Numbered from the stretch's first letter, positions 35,813 to 45,471 are shown. The stretch is DNA of 64,000 bases from Ancylobacter dichloromethanicus (GCF_018390645.1 NZ_JAHBGC010000017.1:159837-223836), one strand, 5' to 3'. Made by a program: numbers and translations. Notes: generated from the letters alone by a model not told the origin.

Positions 35813-36982
35813 ATGAAAATCAATCCTCCGCTTCTCGCGCTGGCCGCCGGCGCGTTCGGCATCGGCGTGACCGAGTTCGCCCCCATGGGCCTGCTGCCGG
35901 TGATCGCCAACGATCTCGGCGTCTCCATCCCGACCGCCGGCCTGCTGATCAGCGCCTACGCCATGGGCGTCATGCTGGGGGCGCCGCTGATGACGCTCAC
36001 CACCGGCCGGGTGCCGCGCCGCACCCTGCTGATCGGCCTGATGGCGATCTTCACCCTCGGCAACCTGATCGCGGCGCTGTCCACCAGCTACGAGATGCTG
36101 CTGGCGGCACGGCTGATCACCTCGCTCAACCATGGCGCCTTCTTCGGCGTCGGCTCGATCGTCGCCGCCGGCCTGGTGCCGGAGAACCGGCGCGCCGGGG
36201 CGGTGGCGTCGATGTTCATGGGCCTGACCATCGCCAATGTCGTCGGCGTGCCGCTGGCGACCTGGGCCGGCGACCTGATCGGCTGGCGCGCCGCCTTCTG
36301 GGGCATTGCCGGGCTCGGCGTCGTCGCCATGGCGTCGCTGCGCCTGACGCTTCCGAAGGTCGCGGCCGACGCCGGAGGCGACATGGTGTCGGAACTGAAG
36401 GTGCTCGGCCGTGGCCCGGTGCTGATGGCGCTTGCGCTCACGGTGATCAGCTCCACCGCCATGTTCACCGTGTTCACCTATATCGCGCCGATCCTGCAGC
36501 GGGAAACCGGCGCGTCGATCGGTTTCGTCACGGCGATGCTCGTGACCTACGGCGTCGGCCTCACCGTCGGCAACTGGCTGGGCGGCCGGTTCGCCGACCG
36601 GTCGGTCGACCGCACGCTGGTCGTCACTCTGGCCTCGCTGGCGGTACTGCTGGTCGCCTTCGCGCTGGCCATGCCCTTCGCAGTGCCGACCGTCGGGCTG
36701 ATCTTCCTGTGGGGGGTGGCGAGCTTCGCCCTGGTGCCGCCGCTGCAGATGCGGGTGATGGCCGCCGCCTCGGACGCGCCGAACCTCGCCTCGGCGGTGA
36801 ATATCGGCGCCTTCAACCTCGGCAACGCCATCGGCGCGGCGCTGGGCGGAGCGGTGATCGCCGGCGGGCTGGGCTATCCCGCCGTCGCCCTGGCGGGTGC
36901 GGCGGCGGCCGCGTCCGGCCTGGCGCTGGTGCTGCTGATGGTGCGCCGCCCGCCGGCCGTCGCGGTCTGCGGCCTGCCCTGA
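35813..36982 (+). CDS. MFS transporter, AraJ/YdhP-like efflux protein
   Basis: The start is ATG 35813 with AGGAAG upstream, giving 389 residues and twelve membrane helices. The first helix and loop (GIGVTEFAPMGLLPVIANDL, GVSIPTAGLLISAYAMGVM) and the motif A region (TTGRVPRRTLL) match the DHA1 drug/sugar efflux group. It forms an operon with the aldo/keto reductase and may export its product or a toxic carbonyl compound. The substrate cannot be read from the sequence. Confidence 0.93.
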   Translation: MKINPPLLALAAGAFGIGVTEFAPMGLLPVIANDLGVSIPTAGLLISAYAMGVMLGAPLMTLTTGRVPRRTLLIGLMAIFTLGNLIAALSTSYEMLLAARLITSLNHGAFFGVGSIVAAGLVPENRRAGAVASMFMGLTIANVVGVPLATWAGDLIGWRAAFWGIAGLGVVAMASLRLTLPKVAADAGGDMVSELKVLGRGPVLMALALTVISSTAMFTVFTYIAPILQRETGASIGFVTAMLVTYGVGLTVGNWLGGRFADRSVDRTLVVTLASLAVLLVAFALAMPFAVPTVGLIFLWGVASFALVPPLQMRVMAAASDAPNLASAVNIGAFNLGNAIGAALGGAVIAGGLGYPAVALAGAAAAASGLALVLLMVRRPPAVAVCGLP

Positions 36983-37013
36983 CGCGCCAAGCCGTCGCCC
37001 CACCTCCGGGCTC

Positions 37014-37409
37014 TCAGCCCGGCGGCGCAATGATAACCGGGCCGATGACCAGCGCGTCGGCGGTGAACCGCTCCAGTCGGCCCGGCAGGTAGAAGACGTC
37101 CGCGACCAGATCGTGCTCGGCAACCGTCCAGTGCGGGTCGTCGTCCCTGCGCTGGACCCAGACGAAGCGCGACGTCTCCGGCTCGGGGACCTCGCCGCTT
37201 CTGACCGCCCTTATCTGGGCGGCCAGTTCCGGGGTGACGACACCCGATCGCACAATGGAATCGAGCTGCTCGGCCACGCTCTCCGGGATAGGTTTCGCCC
37301 CCGTGCTCCACCGGCGGGCGGTCCGAACGTCGACGCCAATGAGCTTCGCGATGCCCGCCGGGGTGTAGCCGAGCTTTGCCAGCGCCTGCTGGAATTCCTC
37401 CGGGGTCAT
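37014..37409 (-). CDS. Small helix-turn-helix protein
   Basis: The product has 131 residues. The first 60 form an HTH of the Xre/Cro-like type (LAKLGYTPAGIAKLIGVDVR, TARRWSTGAKPIPESVAEQL). The rest (SRFVWVQRRDDDPHWTVAEH, DVFYLPGRLERF) resembles no domain I know. It could be a small regulator. It converges with the MFS gene (31-bp gap). The 112 bp upstream, before the YtoQ gene, hold no recognisable feature. Confidence 0.8.
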   Translation of the reverse strand: MTPEEFQQALAKLGYTPAGIAKLIGVDVRTARRWSTGAKPIPESVAEQLDSIVRSGVVTPELAAQIRAVRSGEVPEPETSRFVWVQRRDDDPHWTVAEHDLVADVFYLPGRLERFTADALVIGPVIIAPPG

Positions 37410-37521
37410 CGGCCGGCCTGTCCGTTGCGACGGCGCGTAGCCGCTGCCGGGGCCTGCATTCGGGCCAGCGGCCGGGTGGTGTCGCCATCTGGCGCGCGCG
37501 TGGGGATGGGTGCCGGCCGCA

Positions 37522-37968
37522 TCACGGCAACGTCCCGGTCAAGACATAACGCAGCAGCTGAACCACCTGCTCGGGGTGCTCGGCGACAGCGAGAGCCGCG
37601 GCGTCGACCTCCTTCAGGGCATGCTGGTGCTCGGGCCCGTGCAGCACGATGAGCGACTTGCCCAATGCCGCGGCCATGCCGGCATCGAAGGCAGCGTTCC
37701 ATTGCCGGTATTTCTCGCCGAAGCGCACCACCACCACGTCGGCCTGGCCGATCCCGCGGCGGGTGCGGATGGCGTTAAGCTGGGCGCCCTTGCGGTCATG
37801 CCAGAACTTGTTCTCCTCCGCCCCGAGAATGGCCACGCCGCAATCGTCGCTCGCCTCGTGATCCGTCACCGGGCCGTCAAAGCGGACATCGAGATCGGCC
37901 GCACCGGCAGTGATCTGCTCACGCCAATCGGTGTGGATTTCACCCGACAGATAGACCCGCAGCGTCAT
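37522..37968 (-). CDS. YtoQ-family protein
   Basis: ATG 37968 has a perfect AGGAGG upstream and gives 148 residues, the normal YtoQ length. Typical phrases are RVYLSGEIHTDWREQI, LDVRFDGPVTDHEASD, ENKFWHDRKGAQLNAIRTRR and LHGPEHQHALKEVDAAA. The family has a nucleoside 2-deoxyribosyltransferase-like fold but no proven reaction. It stands alone between the HTH gene and the exporter gene. Confidence 0.9.
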   Translation of the reverse strand: MTLRVYLSGEIHTDWREQITAGAADLDVRFDGPVTDHEASDDCGVAILGAEENKFWHDRKGAQLNAIRTRRGIGQADVVVVRFGEKYRQWNAAFDAGMAAALGKSLIVLHGPEHQHALKEVDAAALAVAEHPEQVVQLLRYVLTGTLP

Positions 37969-38125
37969 GATGCTTCCTCCTGCTGAACCCGCGCGCAATA
38001 GCAGGACCGGGCCGCAGTGGCTATGTCGACGATCCGCCAGCCGAGAGCTGGAAGCGTCGGCTGATCCCGGCCGGTCGGCGAGAAATACGGACGGGCCATC
38101 ACGCAACCGGCACGAGATCGCGGCT

Positions 38126-39670
38126 TCACGGCTGGCGTCCGCGCGGCATCCAGAGGGCGAGCAGCGCGGCGATGCCGGCGAAAGCAGCGAGCAGCGCCCA
38201 TGCCTCGTTGATCGCCTGCGTGAGCGCCGCCGCCTCGACGAGCGGCCGCACCATCGCCTCTATCGCCGGATCGACCGGCAGCATCACCGGCCCGTCGAGC
38301 GCTCCCGGCGGCAGGCCGATGATCGCCGCGGCGCCGGCGTCGCCGGCGAGCAGGCGCTGCTTGAGCGCGCCGGCAAGGACCGGCGCGCGGCCGAAGATCA
38401 CCGTGTCGCAGGCGGCGATGCCGATGGCGCCGCCGAGATTGCGCATGAGGTTGAACATCGCGCTCGCATCCGGCACCTCCGGTGCGGGCAGGTTGCCGAG
38501 CGCCAGCCGGGTCGGCGGCAGCAGGCACAGCATGATCGCCACCCCGCGCACGACCTGCGGCCAGAACATGCCGTCGAAATCGGTGTCGATGGTGGCCATG
38601 GTGCTGAGCGCCAGCCCGGTACCGAACAGCACGAAGCCGCCGACGGTGAGTGCCCTGGCCGGCAGGCCCCGCTCCAGCAGCACGGCAAGCGGGGACGTGA
38701 CGAATTGCGTGAGGCCGGTCACCAGCATGACGAGCCCGATGGCGAGCGGCGGCTTGTGGCGCACCAGTGCCAGGAAGACCGGCATGAGATAGACCGAGCC
38801 GTACAGCCCGGCGCCGAACAGGAAGCTCAAGCCGCAGCCGAGCGCAAAGCCCGGCATGCGGAAGGCGCCCAGCCGCAGGAGCGGCGAGGCCGACGCCGTG
38901 GTGGAGCGACGCAGGAAAACAAGGGCGCCCCCGACGCTGGCGCCGAGAAGCCCGATGACGGGCGCCGACAGCCAGCCGCGCTGCGGCGCCTCCTTCAGCC
39001 CGATCTCCAGCGCGGCCAGCGCCCCGGCGATGAGAACGAGGCCGGTGAGATCGAGCGCCCGCAGCAGCGCCGGCTTCGCCTCCTCCCGCGCCAGCATGAC
39101 CAGCCCGAGCACGCAGGCGACGATGCCGGGCGCGACATTGATCAGGAACAGCCAGTGCCAGGAGGTGCGCTGGGTGATCCAGCCGCCGACCACCGGGCCG
39201 ACCACCGGCGCCAGCACCGCCAGCATGCCGGCGAGCGTCGTCGCCAGCCCCTGCACCCGATAGGGAAACAGGATGAAGATGGAGGAGAACACCAGCGGGA
39301 TGAGCATGCCGCCGGTAAGGCCCTGCGCCACGCGGGCGGCGATCAGGCTGGCGAAGCCGCCGCTGAGGGCGCAGGCGATGGAGGCAAGGGTGAAGGCGCC
39401 GACCGCTAGGGCGAACAGCCGCCGCATGCCGAGCGCCCGCGTCAGCGCGCCGGTGAGCGCGATGGCGATGACCTCGGCGATGAGGTAGGCGGTCTGCACC
39501 CAGCTCATCCGGTCGGCGGGAATGGCGAGCGCGCCGCTGATCGCCGGCAGCGATGTCGCCACCACCTGAATGTCCAGCACCGCCATGAACATGCCGAGGC
39601 ACATCGCGGCGAAACCGATCCAGGTGGCGGCGCCGACCCTCTCCTCTTCCGTCGCCACCGATGCGCTCAT
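38126..39670 (-). CDS. DHA2-family MFS exporter of the type III PKS cluster
   Basis: ATG 39670 overlaps the methyltransferase stop (ATGA) and gives 514 residues with about fourteen membrane helices, the EmrB/QacA plan: MAVLDIQVVATSLPAISGAL near the start, and GPVVGGWITQRTSWHWLFLI in helix 5. Position as the last gene of the polyketide synthase unit suggests it exports the finished or methylated polyketide; a general drug-efflux role is possible. Confidence 0.92.
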   Translation of the reverse strand: MSASVATEEERVGAATWIGFAAMCLGMFMAVLDIQVVATSLPAISGALAIPADRMSWVQTAYLIAEVIAIALTGALTRALGMRRLFALAVGAFTLASIACALSGGFASLIAARVAQGLTGGMLIPLVFSSIFILFPYRVQGLATTLAGMLAVLAPVVGPVVGGWITQRTSWHWLFLINVAPGIVACVLGLVMLAREEAKPALLRALDLTGLVLIAGALAALEIGLKEAPQRGWLSAPVIGLLGASVGGALVFLRRSTTASASPLLRLGAFRMPGFALGCGLSFLFGAGLYGSVYLMPVFLALVRHKPPLAIGLVMLVTGLTQFVTSPLAVLLERGLPARALTVGGFVLFGTGLALSTMATIDTDFDGMFWPQVVRGVAIMLCLLPPTRLALGNLPAPEVPDASAMFNLMRNLGGAIGIAACDTVIFGRAPVLAGALKQRLLAGDAGAAAIIGLPPGALDGPVMLPVDPAIEAMVRPLVEAAALTQAINEAWALLAAFAGIAALLALWMPRGRQP

Positions 39671-40155
39671 CGGGCAAGACCCAGCGCCGTATTCTCCGCC
39701 CGTATCCGAACCGTGAGCACGGCCGCGTTCAGCACCGAGAACAGCACCGCGTACCAGGCGAGGCCGAACATCAGCGGCAGCAGCGCGATCTCGCCCACCA
39801 CCACGGCATAGTTGGGATGGGAGAGAAAGCGATAGGGCCCCCGGTGCACCAGCGGCGCGCCGGGCAGGACGAGGATGCGCGTCGTCCAGCGCGGGCCGAG
39901 CGTCGCCAGCACCCAGACACGCAGCAGTTGCAGCAGCGCATAGGCGGCGAGCAGGACGAGGTTCACCGGGCGGCCGGGCGCGAGCACCCACAGCCCGGCC
40001 AGCCAGCCGGCGTGCAGCGCCACCATGTAGCGGTAGTGGCCCGGCGCCCGCTCCACCGCGCCGGCGGCCAGCAGCCGGGCGGTGTTGCGGCGCGCCAGCA
40101 CCAGTTCGCCGAGCCGCTGCAGCGTGACGAAGGCGAGGATGAGGACCGCTGCCAT
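39667..40155 (-). CDS. ICMT-like membrane methyltransferase of type III PKS cluster
   Basis: This 162-residue membrane protein has four to five helices and the C-terminal SAM-binding region of the isoprenylcysteine carboxyl methyltransferase superfamily (GPYRFLSHPNYAVVVGEIAL, with RIRAEN at the end). Homologues next to bacterial type III polyketide synthases (BpsB, SrsB) O-methylate alkylpyrones or alkylresorcinols (established for those systems). It lies 12 bp after the synthase gene, so methylation of the synthase product is the best guess. Confidence 0.87.
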   Translation of the reverse strand: MAAVLILAFVTLQRLGELVLARRNTARLLAAGAVERAPGHYRYMVALHAGWLAGLWVLAPGRPVNLVLLAAYALLQLLRVWVLATLGPRWTTRILVLPGAPLVHRGPYRFLSHPNYAVVVGEIALLPLMFGLAWYAVLFSVLNAAVLTVRIRAENTALGLAR

Positions 40156-40167
40156 CGCCCGGCCCCC

Positions 40168-41298
40168 TCAGGCGGCACGGGCGAGGGAGACGCAGGTGGC
40201 GGTGAAGCCCGGCCCCATCGCCACCAGCGTCGCGCGCTCGGGCAACCCGTCATGAATCACCCGGTCGAGGATGAACAGCGCGGTCGGGGCGGACATGTTG
40301 CCATAGTCGGCGAGCACGCCGCGCTCATGGTCGAGCGAACCCTGTTCGAGCTCGAAGGAGCGCTCGATGGCGGTAACCACCTTGGCCCCGCCGGGATGGC
40401 AGACGAAGCGGCCGATGTCCTCGGTCTTCAGGCCCATGCGGGCGAGAATGCCCTCCACCGCCGGGCGGAGATTGGCGGCGGCGAAGGCCGGCACGTCCGG
40501 CACCAATATGACGCCGAAGCCGACCGGGTCGATGCTCCAGCCCATGATGCCGAGCGTGTCGGGCCACAGGTGCTCGCCGGCGCCCTCGATGACAGCGACG
40601 CCTGGCTCGCCGGCCCGCAGCACGATGGCCGCCGCCCCATCCCCGAACAGCGCCGAGGAGATCAGGTTGGCTTTGTCCGGCCGGTCGAGGCGGAAGGCCA
40701 GCGAGGAGAGTTCCACCGTCACCATCAGCACGGTGGCGCCGGGCTGGGCTTGGGCGATCCGGGCGGCGATGGCAAGCCCGGTCACGCCGCCGGCACAGCC
40801 GAGGCCGAACACCGGCACGCGCTCGATATCCGGACGCAAGCCCATGCGCCGGTGCACCATGGCATCAAGGCTGGGGGTGGCGATGCCGCTGGAAGAGACG
40901 AAGACGACGGCGTCGACCTCCCGCGCGGTGCAGCCGGCGGCGTCGAGCGCGCGGCTCGCCACGTCGACGAACAGGTCGCCGCCGACCTCCTGATAAACGG
41001 CCGTGCGCTCCGTCCAGTCGCGCGGCTGGAGATACCAGTCGAGCGGCCGCGCCATGTAGCGCTGGCGGATTCCGGTCGAGGCGAAGATGCCGGCCATGGT
41101 CTCGGAGCGCGCGAAGATGTCGGCGAAGACGTGATGCATCGCCGCCGCCACCTCCGGCTGCGGCAGGCGATGCTCCGGCACGGCGGTAGCGAGCGAGAGA
41201 AGGCCGGCACGGGCCAGGGGAGCGGCACGGCGCGCGGCCTGATGGTCGTAAGGCGTGGTGCTGGATTGAGGGTCGAGTATCTGCAGCATGATGGTCAC
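40168..41298 (-). CDS. Type III polyketide synthase (chalcone synthase-like)
   Basis: The catalytic triad of the chalcone synthase family is complete: Cys168 in PVFGLGCAGG, His301 in VCHPGGAKV and Asn334 in DYGNMSAP, in 376 residues. Such enzymes extend an acyl-CoA starter with malonyl-CoA and cyclise it to alkylpyrones, resorcinols or phloroglucinols. The start is GTG 41298 (GGAGGG 11 bases upstream) or ATG 41289. It is followed by an ICMT-like methyltransferase and an exporter, as in known alkylpyrone/resorcinol clusters. The product cannot be named from the sequence. The divergent neighbour is the formaldehyde operon, with no obvious functional link. Confidence 0.92.
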   Translation of the reverse strand: MTIMLQILDPQSSTTPYDHQAARRAAPLARAGLLSLATAVPEHRLPQPEVAAAMHHVFADIFARSETMAGIFASTGIRQRYMARPLDWYLQPRDWTERTAVYQEVGGDLFVDVASRALDAAGCTAREVDAVVFVSSSGIATPSLDAMVHRRMGLRPDIERVPVFGLGCAGGVTGLAIAARIAQAQPGATVLMVTVELSSLAFRLDRPDKANLISSALFGDGAAAIVLRAGEPGVAVIEGAGEHLWPDTLGIMGWSIDPVGFGVILVPDVPAFAAANLRPAVEGILARMGLKTEDIGRFVCHPGGAKVVTAIERSFELEQGSLDHERGVLADYGNMSAPTALFILDRVIHDGLPERATLVAMGPGFTATCVSLARAA

Positions 41299-41443
41299 TC
41301 GTCAGCAAGCCCTCCGCGTAGATGGACATCGGCGGATGGCCATCGCTTTCAAAACGAACGCAACGCTGGAGTGTCACGAACTAGTGAAACGGCGGGCCGC
41401 AGACTGAACGGAAGATGGACGCCGCCCGCCAGGCCCTTGCGCC

Positions 41444-41461
41444 TATACTCCCTCCAGTATA
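41444..41461 (+). promoter_or_regulatory. FrmR-type operator in the frm promoter
   Basis: TATACT-CCCTCC-AGTATA: perfect 6-bp arms around a C-rich hexamer, the layout of type 1 RcnR/FrmR operators (TACT-G/C6-AGTA). It lies between a weak -35 (TTGCGC, 41437) and TATATT (41458-41463), 47 bp before frmR, so the repressor would block RNA polymerase. Confidence 0.72.
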
Positions 41462-41508
41462 TTCAAGCGGCTCAGCCGCGTGCGGAAGCGTGGCGCCGTG
41501 GTGTTGCG

Positions 41509-41790
41509 ATGCCCCATTCGCCTGCTGACAAGAAGCGTGTCCTGACGCGGCTGCGCCGCATCAAGGGCCAGGCCGAGGCGCTGGAGCGGGCGATCGAGGC
41601 CGAGGCGGAATGCGGCGCGCTGCTGCAGCAGATTTCCGCGCTTCGCGGCGCCGCCGGCGGGCTGATGGCCGAGGTGCTCGACATCCATCTGCGCGAGAGC
41701 TTCGGGCAGAGGATGGCGGAGGTCGGCTCCCGGCCCGACACCGACGAACTCGACGCGATCATGAAGATCCTGCGCACCTATCTGAAATAG
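41509..41790 (+). CDS. frmR: FrmR formaldehyde-responsive repressor (CsoR/RcnR family)
   Basis: This 93-residue helical repressor starts at ATG 41509. Pro2 and Cys35 ([10 protein letters not shown]) are both present; these are the two residues that formaldehyde crosslinks in the well-studied FrmR (established knowledge). Further family marks are [20 protein letters not shown] and DIHLRESFG. Formaldehyde would release it from the operator at 41444-41461 and induce the two genes that follow. It lies 29 bp before frmA. Confidence 0.93.
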   Translation: MPHSPADKKRVLTRLRRIKGQAEALERAIEAEAECGALLQQISALRGAAGGLMAEVLDIHLRESFGQRMAEVGSRPDTDELDAIMKILRTYLK

Positions 41791-41819
41791 CCATAATCGA
41801 CCTGAAGAGGGAACATCCG

Positions 41820-42947
41820 ATGAAATCGCGTGCCGCCGTCGCCTGGGAAGCCAAGAAGCCGCTGACCATCGAGACCATCGAGATCGGCGGCCCCAGGCCC
41901 GGCGAGGTGCTGGTCGAGATCATGGCGACGGGCGTGTGCCATACCGACGCCTACACGCTGGACGGGCTGGATTCCGAGGGCAAGTTCCCGGCCATTCTCG
42001 GCCATGAGGGCGCGGGCATCGTGCGCGAGGTCGGCGCCGGCGTCACCTCGCTGAAGGTCGGCGACCACGTCATCCCGCTCTACACGCCGGAATGCCGGCA
42101 GTGCAAAACCTGCCTGTCGCAGCGCTCGAACCTGTGCACCTCGATCCGCGCCACCCAGGGCCAGGGCCTGATGCCCGACCGCACCACGCGCTTCTCCTGC
42201 GAGGCGGTGGGCGGCCGCAGCGGCGAGATCTTCCATTACATGGGCTGCTCGACCTTCTCCAACTTCACCGTGCTGCCGGAGATCGCGCTGGCCAAGGTGC
42301 GCGAGGACGCCCCCTTCGACAAGATCTGCTACATCGGCTGCGGCGTCACCACCGGCATCGGCGCGGTGGTCTACACCGCCAAGGTGTGGCCGGGCGCCAA
42401 TGTCGTGGTGTTCGGCCTTGGCGGCATCGGCCTCAACGTGATCCAGGGCGCCCGCATGGTCGGCGCCGACAGGATCATCGGCGTCGACATCAACCCGGCC
42501 AAGGTCGAGATGGCCCGCAAGTTCGGCATGACCGACTTCATCAATCCGAAGGAGGTCGGCAATGACAAGGTGGTGGGGGCGATCCAGGACCTCACCGATG
42601 GCGGCGCCGACTTCACCTTCGACTGCACCGGCAATGTGAACGTGATGCGCCAGGCGCTGGAGGCCTGCCACCGCGGCTGGGGCACCTCCATCGTCATCGG
42701 CGTGGCGCCGGCCGGGGCGGAAATCGCCACCCGCCCGTTCCAGTTGGTCACCGGGCGCAACTGGCGCGGCTCCGCCTTCGGCGGCGCGCGCGGGCGCACC
42801 GACGTGCCGAAGATCGTCGACTGGTACATGGAGGGCAAGATCAACATTGACGACCTGATCACCCACACCATGCCGCTCGACGAGATCAACACCGCCTTCG
42901 ATCTGATGCACGAGGGCAAGTCGATCCGCTCCGTGGTGATCTACTGA
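41820..42947 (+). CDS. frmA: S-(hydroxymethyl)glutathione dehydrogenase (class III alcohol dehydrogenase)
   Basis: ATG 41820 has AGAGGGAA upstream. The 375-residue zinc enzyme oxidises the spontaneous formaldehyde-glutathione adduct to S-formylglutathione with NAD. Visible marks are the catalytic zinc ligands ([15 protein letters not shown]), the four structural-zinc cysteines (PECRQCKTC..., NLC), the Rossmann motif [11 protein letters not shown] and IGVDIN. It is the second gene of the frmRAB unit and its stop overlaps the frmB start (TGATG). Confidence 0.96.
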   Translation: MKSRAAVAWEAKKPLTIETIEIGGPRPGEVLVEIMATGVCHTDAYTLDGLDSEGKFPAILGHEGAGIVREVGAGVTSLKVGDHVIPLYTPECRQCKTCLSQRSNLCTSIRATQGQGLMPDRTTRFSCEAVGGRSGEIFHYMGCSTFSNFTVLPEIALAKVREDAPFDKICYIGCGVTTGIGAVVYTAKVWPGANVVVFGLGGIGLNVIQGARMVGADRIIGVDINPAKVEMARKFGMTDFINPKEVGNDKVVGAIQDLTDGGADFTFDCTGNVNVMRQALEACHRGWGTSIVIGVAPAGAEIATRPFQLVTGRNWRGSAFGGARGRTDVPKIVDWYMEGKINIDDLITHTMPLDEINTAFDLMHEGKSIRSVVIY

Positions 42948-43795
42948 TGGGTGCGGCGATGGAAACGGTCTCGCAGGCGAAGTCGCATGGCGGCGTGCAG
43001 GGCGTCTACCGGCATGAATCGAAGGTCACTGGCACGCCGATGACCTTCGCCGTGTTCGTGCCGCCGCAGGCCGCCGACGGCCCGGTGCCGGTTCTGTGGT
43101 ATCTGTCGGGCCTCACCTGCACCCATGCCAATGTGATGGACAAGGGCGAATACCGCGCCGCCGCGAGCGCCCAGGGCGTCATCATCGTGGCGCCCGACAC
43201 CAGCCCGCGCGGCGCCGAGGTGCCGGACGAGCCCGACAACTGGCAGTTCGGCTCGGGCGCGGGGTTCTATCTCGACGCCACCCAGGCGCCCTATGCCACC
43301 CATTACCGGATGTACGCCTACATCATGGAAGAACTCACGGCGCTGGTGGCGGCGGCGTTTCCGGCCGATATGAGCCGGCAGGGCATTTTCGGCCATTCCA
43401 TGGGCGGGCACGGTGCGCTCACCTTCGCGCTGAAGCACCCGGACCGGTTCAAGAGCTGCTCGGCCTTCGCCCCGATCGTCCAGCCCTCGACGGCGGACTG
43501 GTCGCGGCCGGCGCTGGAAAAATATCTCGGCGCGGACGAGCGGGCCTGGCGGGCCTATGACGCCGTGGCGCTGATCGAGGATGGAAAACGCTTCCCCGAA
43601 TTCCTGGTCGACCAGGGGTCGGCCGACCCGTTCCTCGCCACCGGGCTGCGCCCGGAACTGCTGGAACGGGCCTGCGAAGCCGCCGGCATCCCCCTCACGC
43701 TGAACCTGCGCGAGGGCTACGACCATTCCTATTTCTTCATTTCCACCTTCATGACCGACCACATCGCCTGGCATGCCGCCCGCCTCAAGCGATGA
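42947..43795 (+). CDS. frmB: S-formylglutathione hydrolase
   Basis: The protein has 282 residues of the esterase D family. The nucleophile elbow GHSMGGHGAL, the acid in VDQGSADPF and the His in GYDHSYFF form the triad, and WYLSGLTCTHANV carries the oxyanion region. It hydrolyses S-formylglutathione to formate and glutathione, completing glutathione-dependent formaldehyde oxidation started by FrmA. An internal ATG (codon 5) is an alternative start. Confidence 0.95.
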   Translation: MGAAMETVSQAKSHGGVQGVYRHESKVTGTPMTFAVFVPPQAADGPVPVLWYLSGLTCTHANVMDKGEYRAAASAQGVIIVAPDTSPRGAEVPDEPDNWQFGSGAGFYLDATQAPYATHYRMYAYIMEELTALVAAAFPADMSRQGIFGHSMGGHGALTFALKHPDRFKSCSAFAPIVQPSTADWSRPALEKYLGADERAWRAYDAVALIEDGKRFPEFLVDQGSADPFLATGLRPELLERACEAAGIPLTLNLREGYDHSYFFISTFMTDHIAWHAARLKR

Positions 43796-43839
43796 GAGGC
43801 GGCGGCGGCCGAGCGCGAAGAGCTACTGCGCTTCGCCGT

Positions 43840-44310
43840 GAGAACCATCGGCTGCGCCAGGAGCGCGACATCCTGTCAAAGGCGGCGGCCTGGTGCGCCC
43901 GCGAGAGCAAGGCGAATCCGAACGGGTTTTCCAGCTCATGAGCACGCACCAGGCCGTCTTTCCGACCATGGCGCCGCGCGCAAGACCTATGGTGCACCGC
44001 GCAGTCAGCCAAGCTCAAGGCCGAGGGCGTGGCGATCGGCAAGAGGCGCGCGGCTCGCCTGATAAGCGCCGCCGGGCTTGTCGGCGCCAGCCGGCGCAGG
44101 AGCGTCACGACGACGAAGCGCGATCCTGATCATCGGCCGGCGCACGATCTGGTCCGGAGGAACTTCTTCGTCGAGAAGCCGAACGAACTGTGGGTCGCCG
44201 ACATCACCTTCGTGCCCACGCTCGTCGGCTTCCTGTTCCTGGCGGTCGTGCTCGACGCCCTCGACAGGGCGCTCGCCATGCGCGAGCCTGAGAATGCGGG
44301 TCAACTTCCA
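43840..44310 (+). pseudogene. Degraded IS3-family transposase
   Basis: Pieces of both reading frames of an IS3-type element are visible, out of frame with one another. HRLRQERDILSKAAAWCARE matches the end of OrfA. KTYGAP, then AEGVAIGKRRAARLISAAGL, then DPDHRPAHDLVRRNFF and ELWVADITFVPTLVGFLFLA match OrfB up to the first catalytic Asp. The sequence then stops; the remaining DDE residues are gone. Frameshifts and the truncation show the element is dead. No terminal inverted repeats were found. The rest of this 540-bp gap between frmB and the LysR gene holds nothing else I recognise. Confidence 0.8.
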
Positions 44311-44332
44311 GGATTTACAATCCGAATCTATT

Positions 44333-45250
44333 CTAGGTTGTTTGCGCTGCGATGCGCGTCATCTCCAGGCAGAAGTCTAGGAATGCGCGGACCTTGGCGG
44401 CCGGGTTCCGTCTCGATGGATGAACCGCGTAGAGCGGAAACACCTCTCCCGGCCAGTCTGGAAACAGGTCTACGAGCCGCCCGGCATCAAGATGACCTCG
44501 CACGCCAAGCGCCATCACCTGCGCGATGCCGGCTCCGGCCAGGCACATCGTCAGCATGGTATTGACGTCGGTCAGTAGCACTGGTCCGGATGTCGCGACG
44601 GGAAGCACGGTTCTTCCGCGCTGGAACTGCCACTCGAAAGGGTGGCCCGTCTGGGGGTCGCGAAACTGCAGGCAGGCGTGGCCGGCGAGATCCTCTGGCC
44701 GTTGCGGGCGCCCATACTGCTCAAGATAGGCTGGGGAAGCGACCGTCAGTATCCGGGTTTCGAGCAGCAACCGCGCGACCATGGATGACAGCGGTTGCGG
44801 CCCGAATCGGACCGCGAGGTCGATACCGTCAGAGACGAGATCACCGATCGAATCGCGCGTGTAGATCTCGATCCTGAGGTCAGGATATTTCTTGCAGAGG
44901 GCCGGCAGGTGCGGCGCAAGCACAAGGCACGAGAAGAATGGATCGACGTTGATCCGCAGCCGCCCGCGAACCTGGCTGGCCGATCCGGACGCCACACTGG
45001 CCGCGTCTTCTATGCCCTCCAGATGCGGCAGCACCTCCCCATAGAAGCGTGCGCCCTCCGCGGTCAGCCGAAGTGACCGCGTGGTGCGGTCAAGCAACCT
45101 CACGCCGACGCGGTTCTCCAGGCGGGCGACCGCGCGGCTGACGCCCGAAGGCGACAGGCCCAGCAGTTCGGCGGCTCTCGCAAAGCTGCCGGCCTCCACG
45201 ACGGCGGCAAGAACGCTCACGCCGGCCAGCAACCTTCCGTCAAACGTCAT
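44333..45250 (-). CDS. LysR-family transcriptional regulator
   Basis: The 305-residue product has the LysR HTH (VLAAVVEAGSFARAAELLGL, SPSGVSRAVARLENRVGVRL, LDRTTRSLRLTAEG) and effector domain (RGRLRINVDPFFSCLVLAPH, DLRIEIYTRDSIGDLVSDGI). It is divergent from the oxidoreductase/aldehyde dehydrogenase/MFS/SDR group, its likely target. The 221-bp gap between them (45251-45471) should hold the operator, but I could not fix a T-N11-A site with confidence. Confidence 0.92.
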   Translation of the reverse strand: MTFDGRLLAGVSVLAAVVEAGSFARAAELLGLSPSGVSRAVARLENRVGVRLLDRTTRSLRLTAEGARFYGEVLPHLEGIEDAASVASGSASQVRGRLRINVDPFFSCLVLAPHLPALCKKYPDLRIEIYTRDSIGDLVSDGIDLAVRFGPQPLSSMVARLLLETRILTVASPAYLEQYGRPQRPEDLAGHACLQFRDPQTGHPFEWQFQRGRTVLPVATSGPVLLTDVNTMLTMCLAGAGIAQVMALGVRGHLDAGRLVDLFPDWPGEVFPLYAVHPSRRNPAAKVRAFLDFCLEMTRIAAQTT

Positions 45251-45471
45251 CCTGATCCTCGCTGCCCGTCAGCCTTCATCAGCCTTCAGGAGGCATCGCC
45301 GCACCCTCCCACCCATACTCGGAATGCCGCATCTATTTGGATGATTTCTGATCACGAGTGCACTGACAAAAATACGCTCAAATCACGAATAAGCCCAGCG
45401 CATATTCCTCTCCGTCCTCGCAGGCAGCCGATCGACGTGGCTGGCCAGGAAACGAGAGGGAGACCGCATCA

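Noticed and set aside
41375..41388. TCAC-N6-GTGA inverted repeat upstream of the polyketide synthase
   Set aside because: Arms of only four bases; such repeats are common by chance and no second copy was found nearby.
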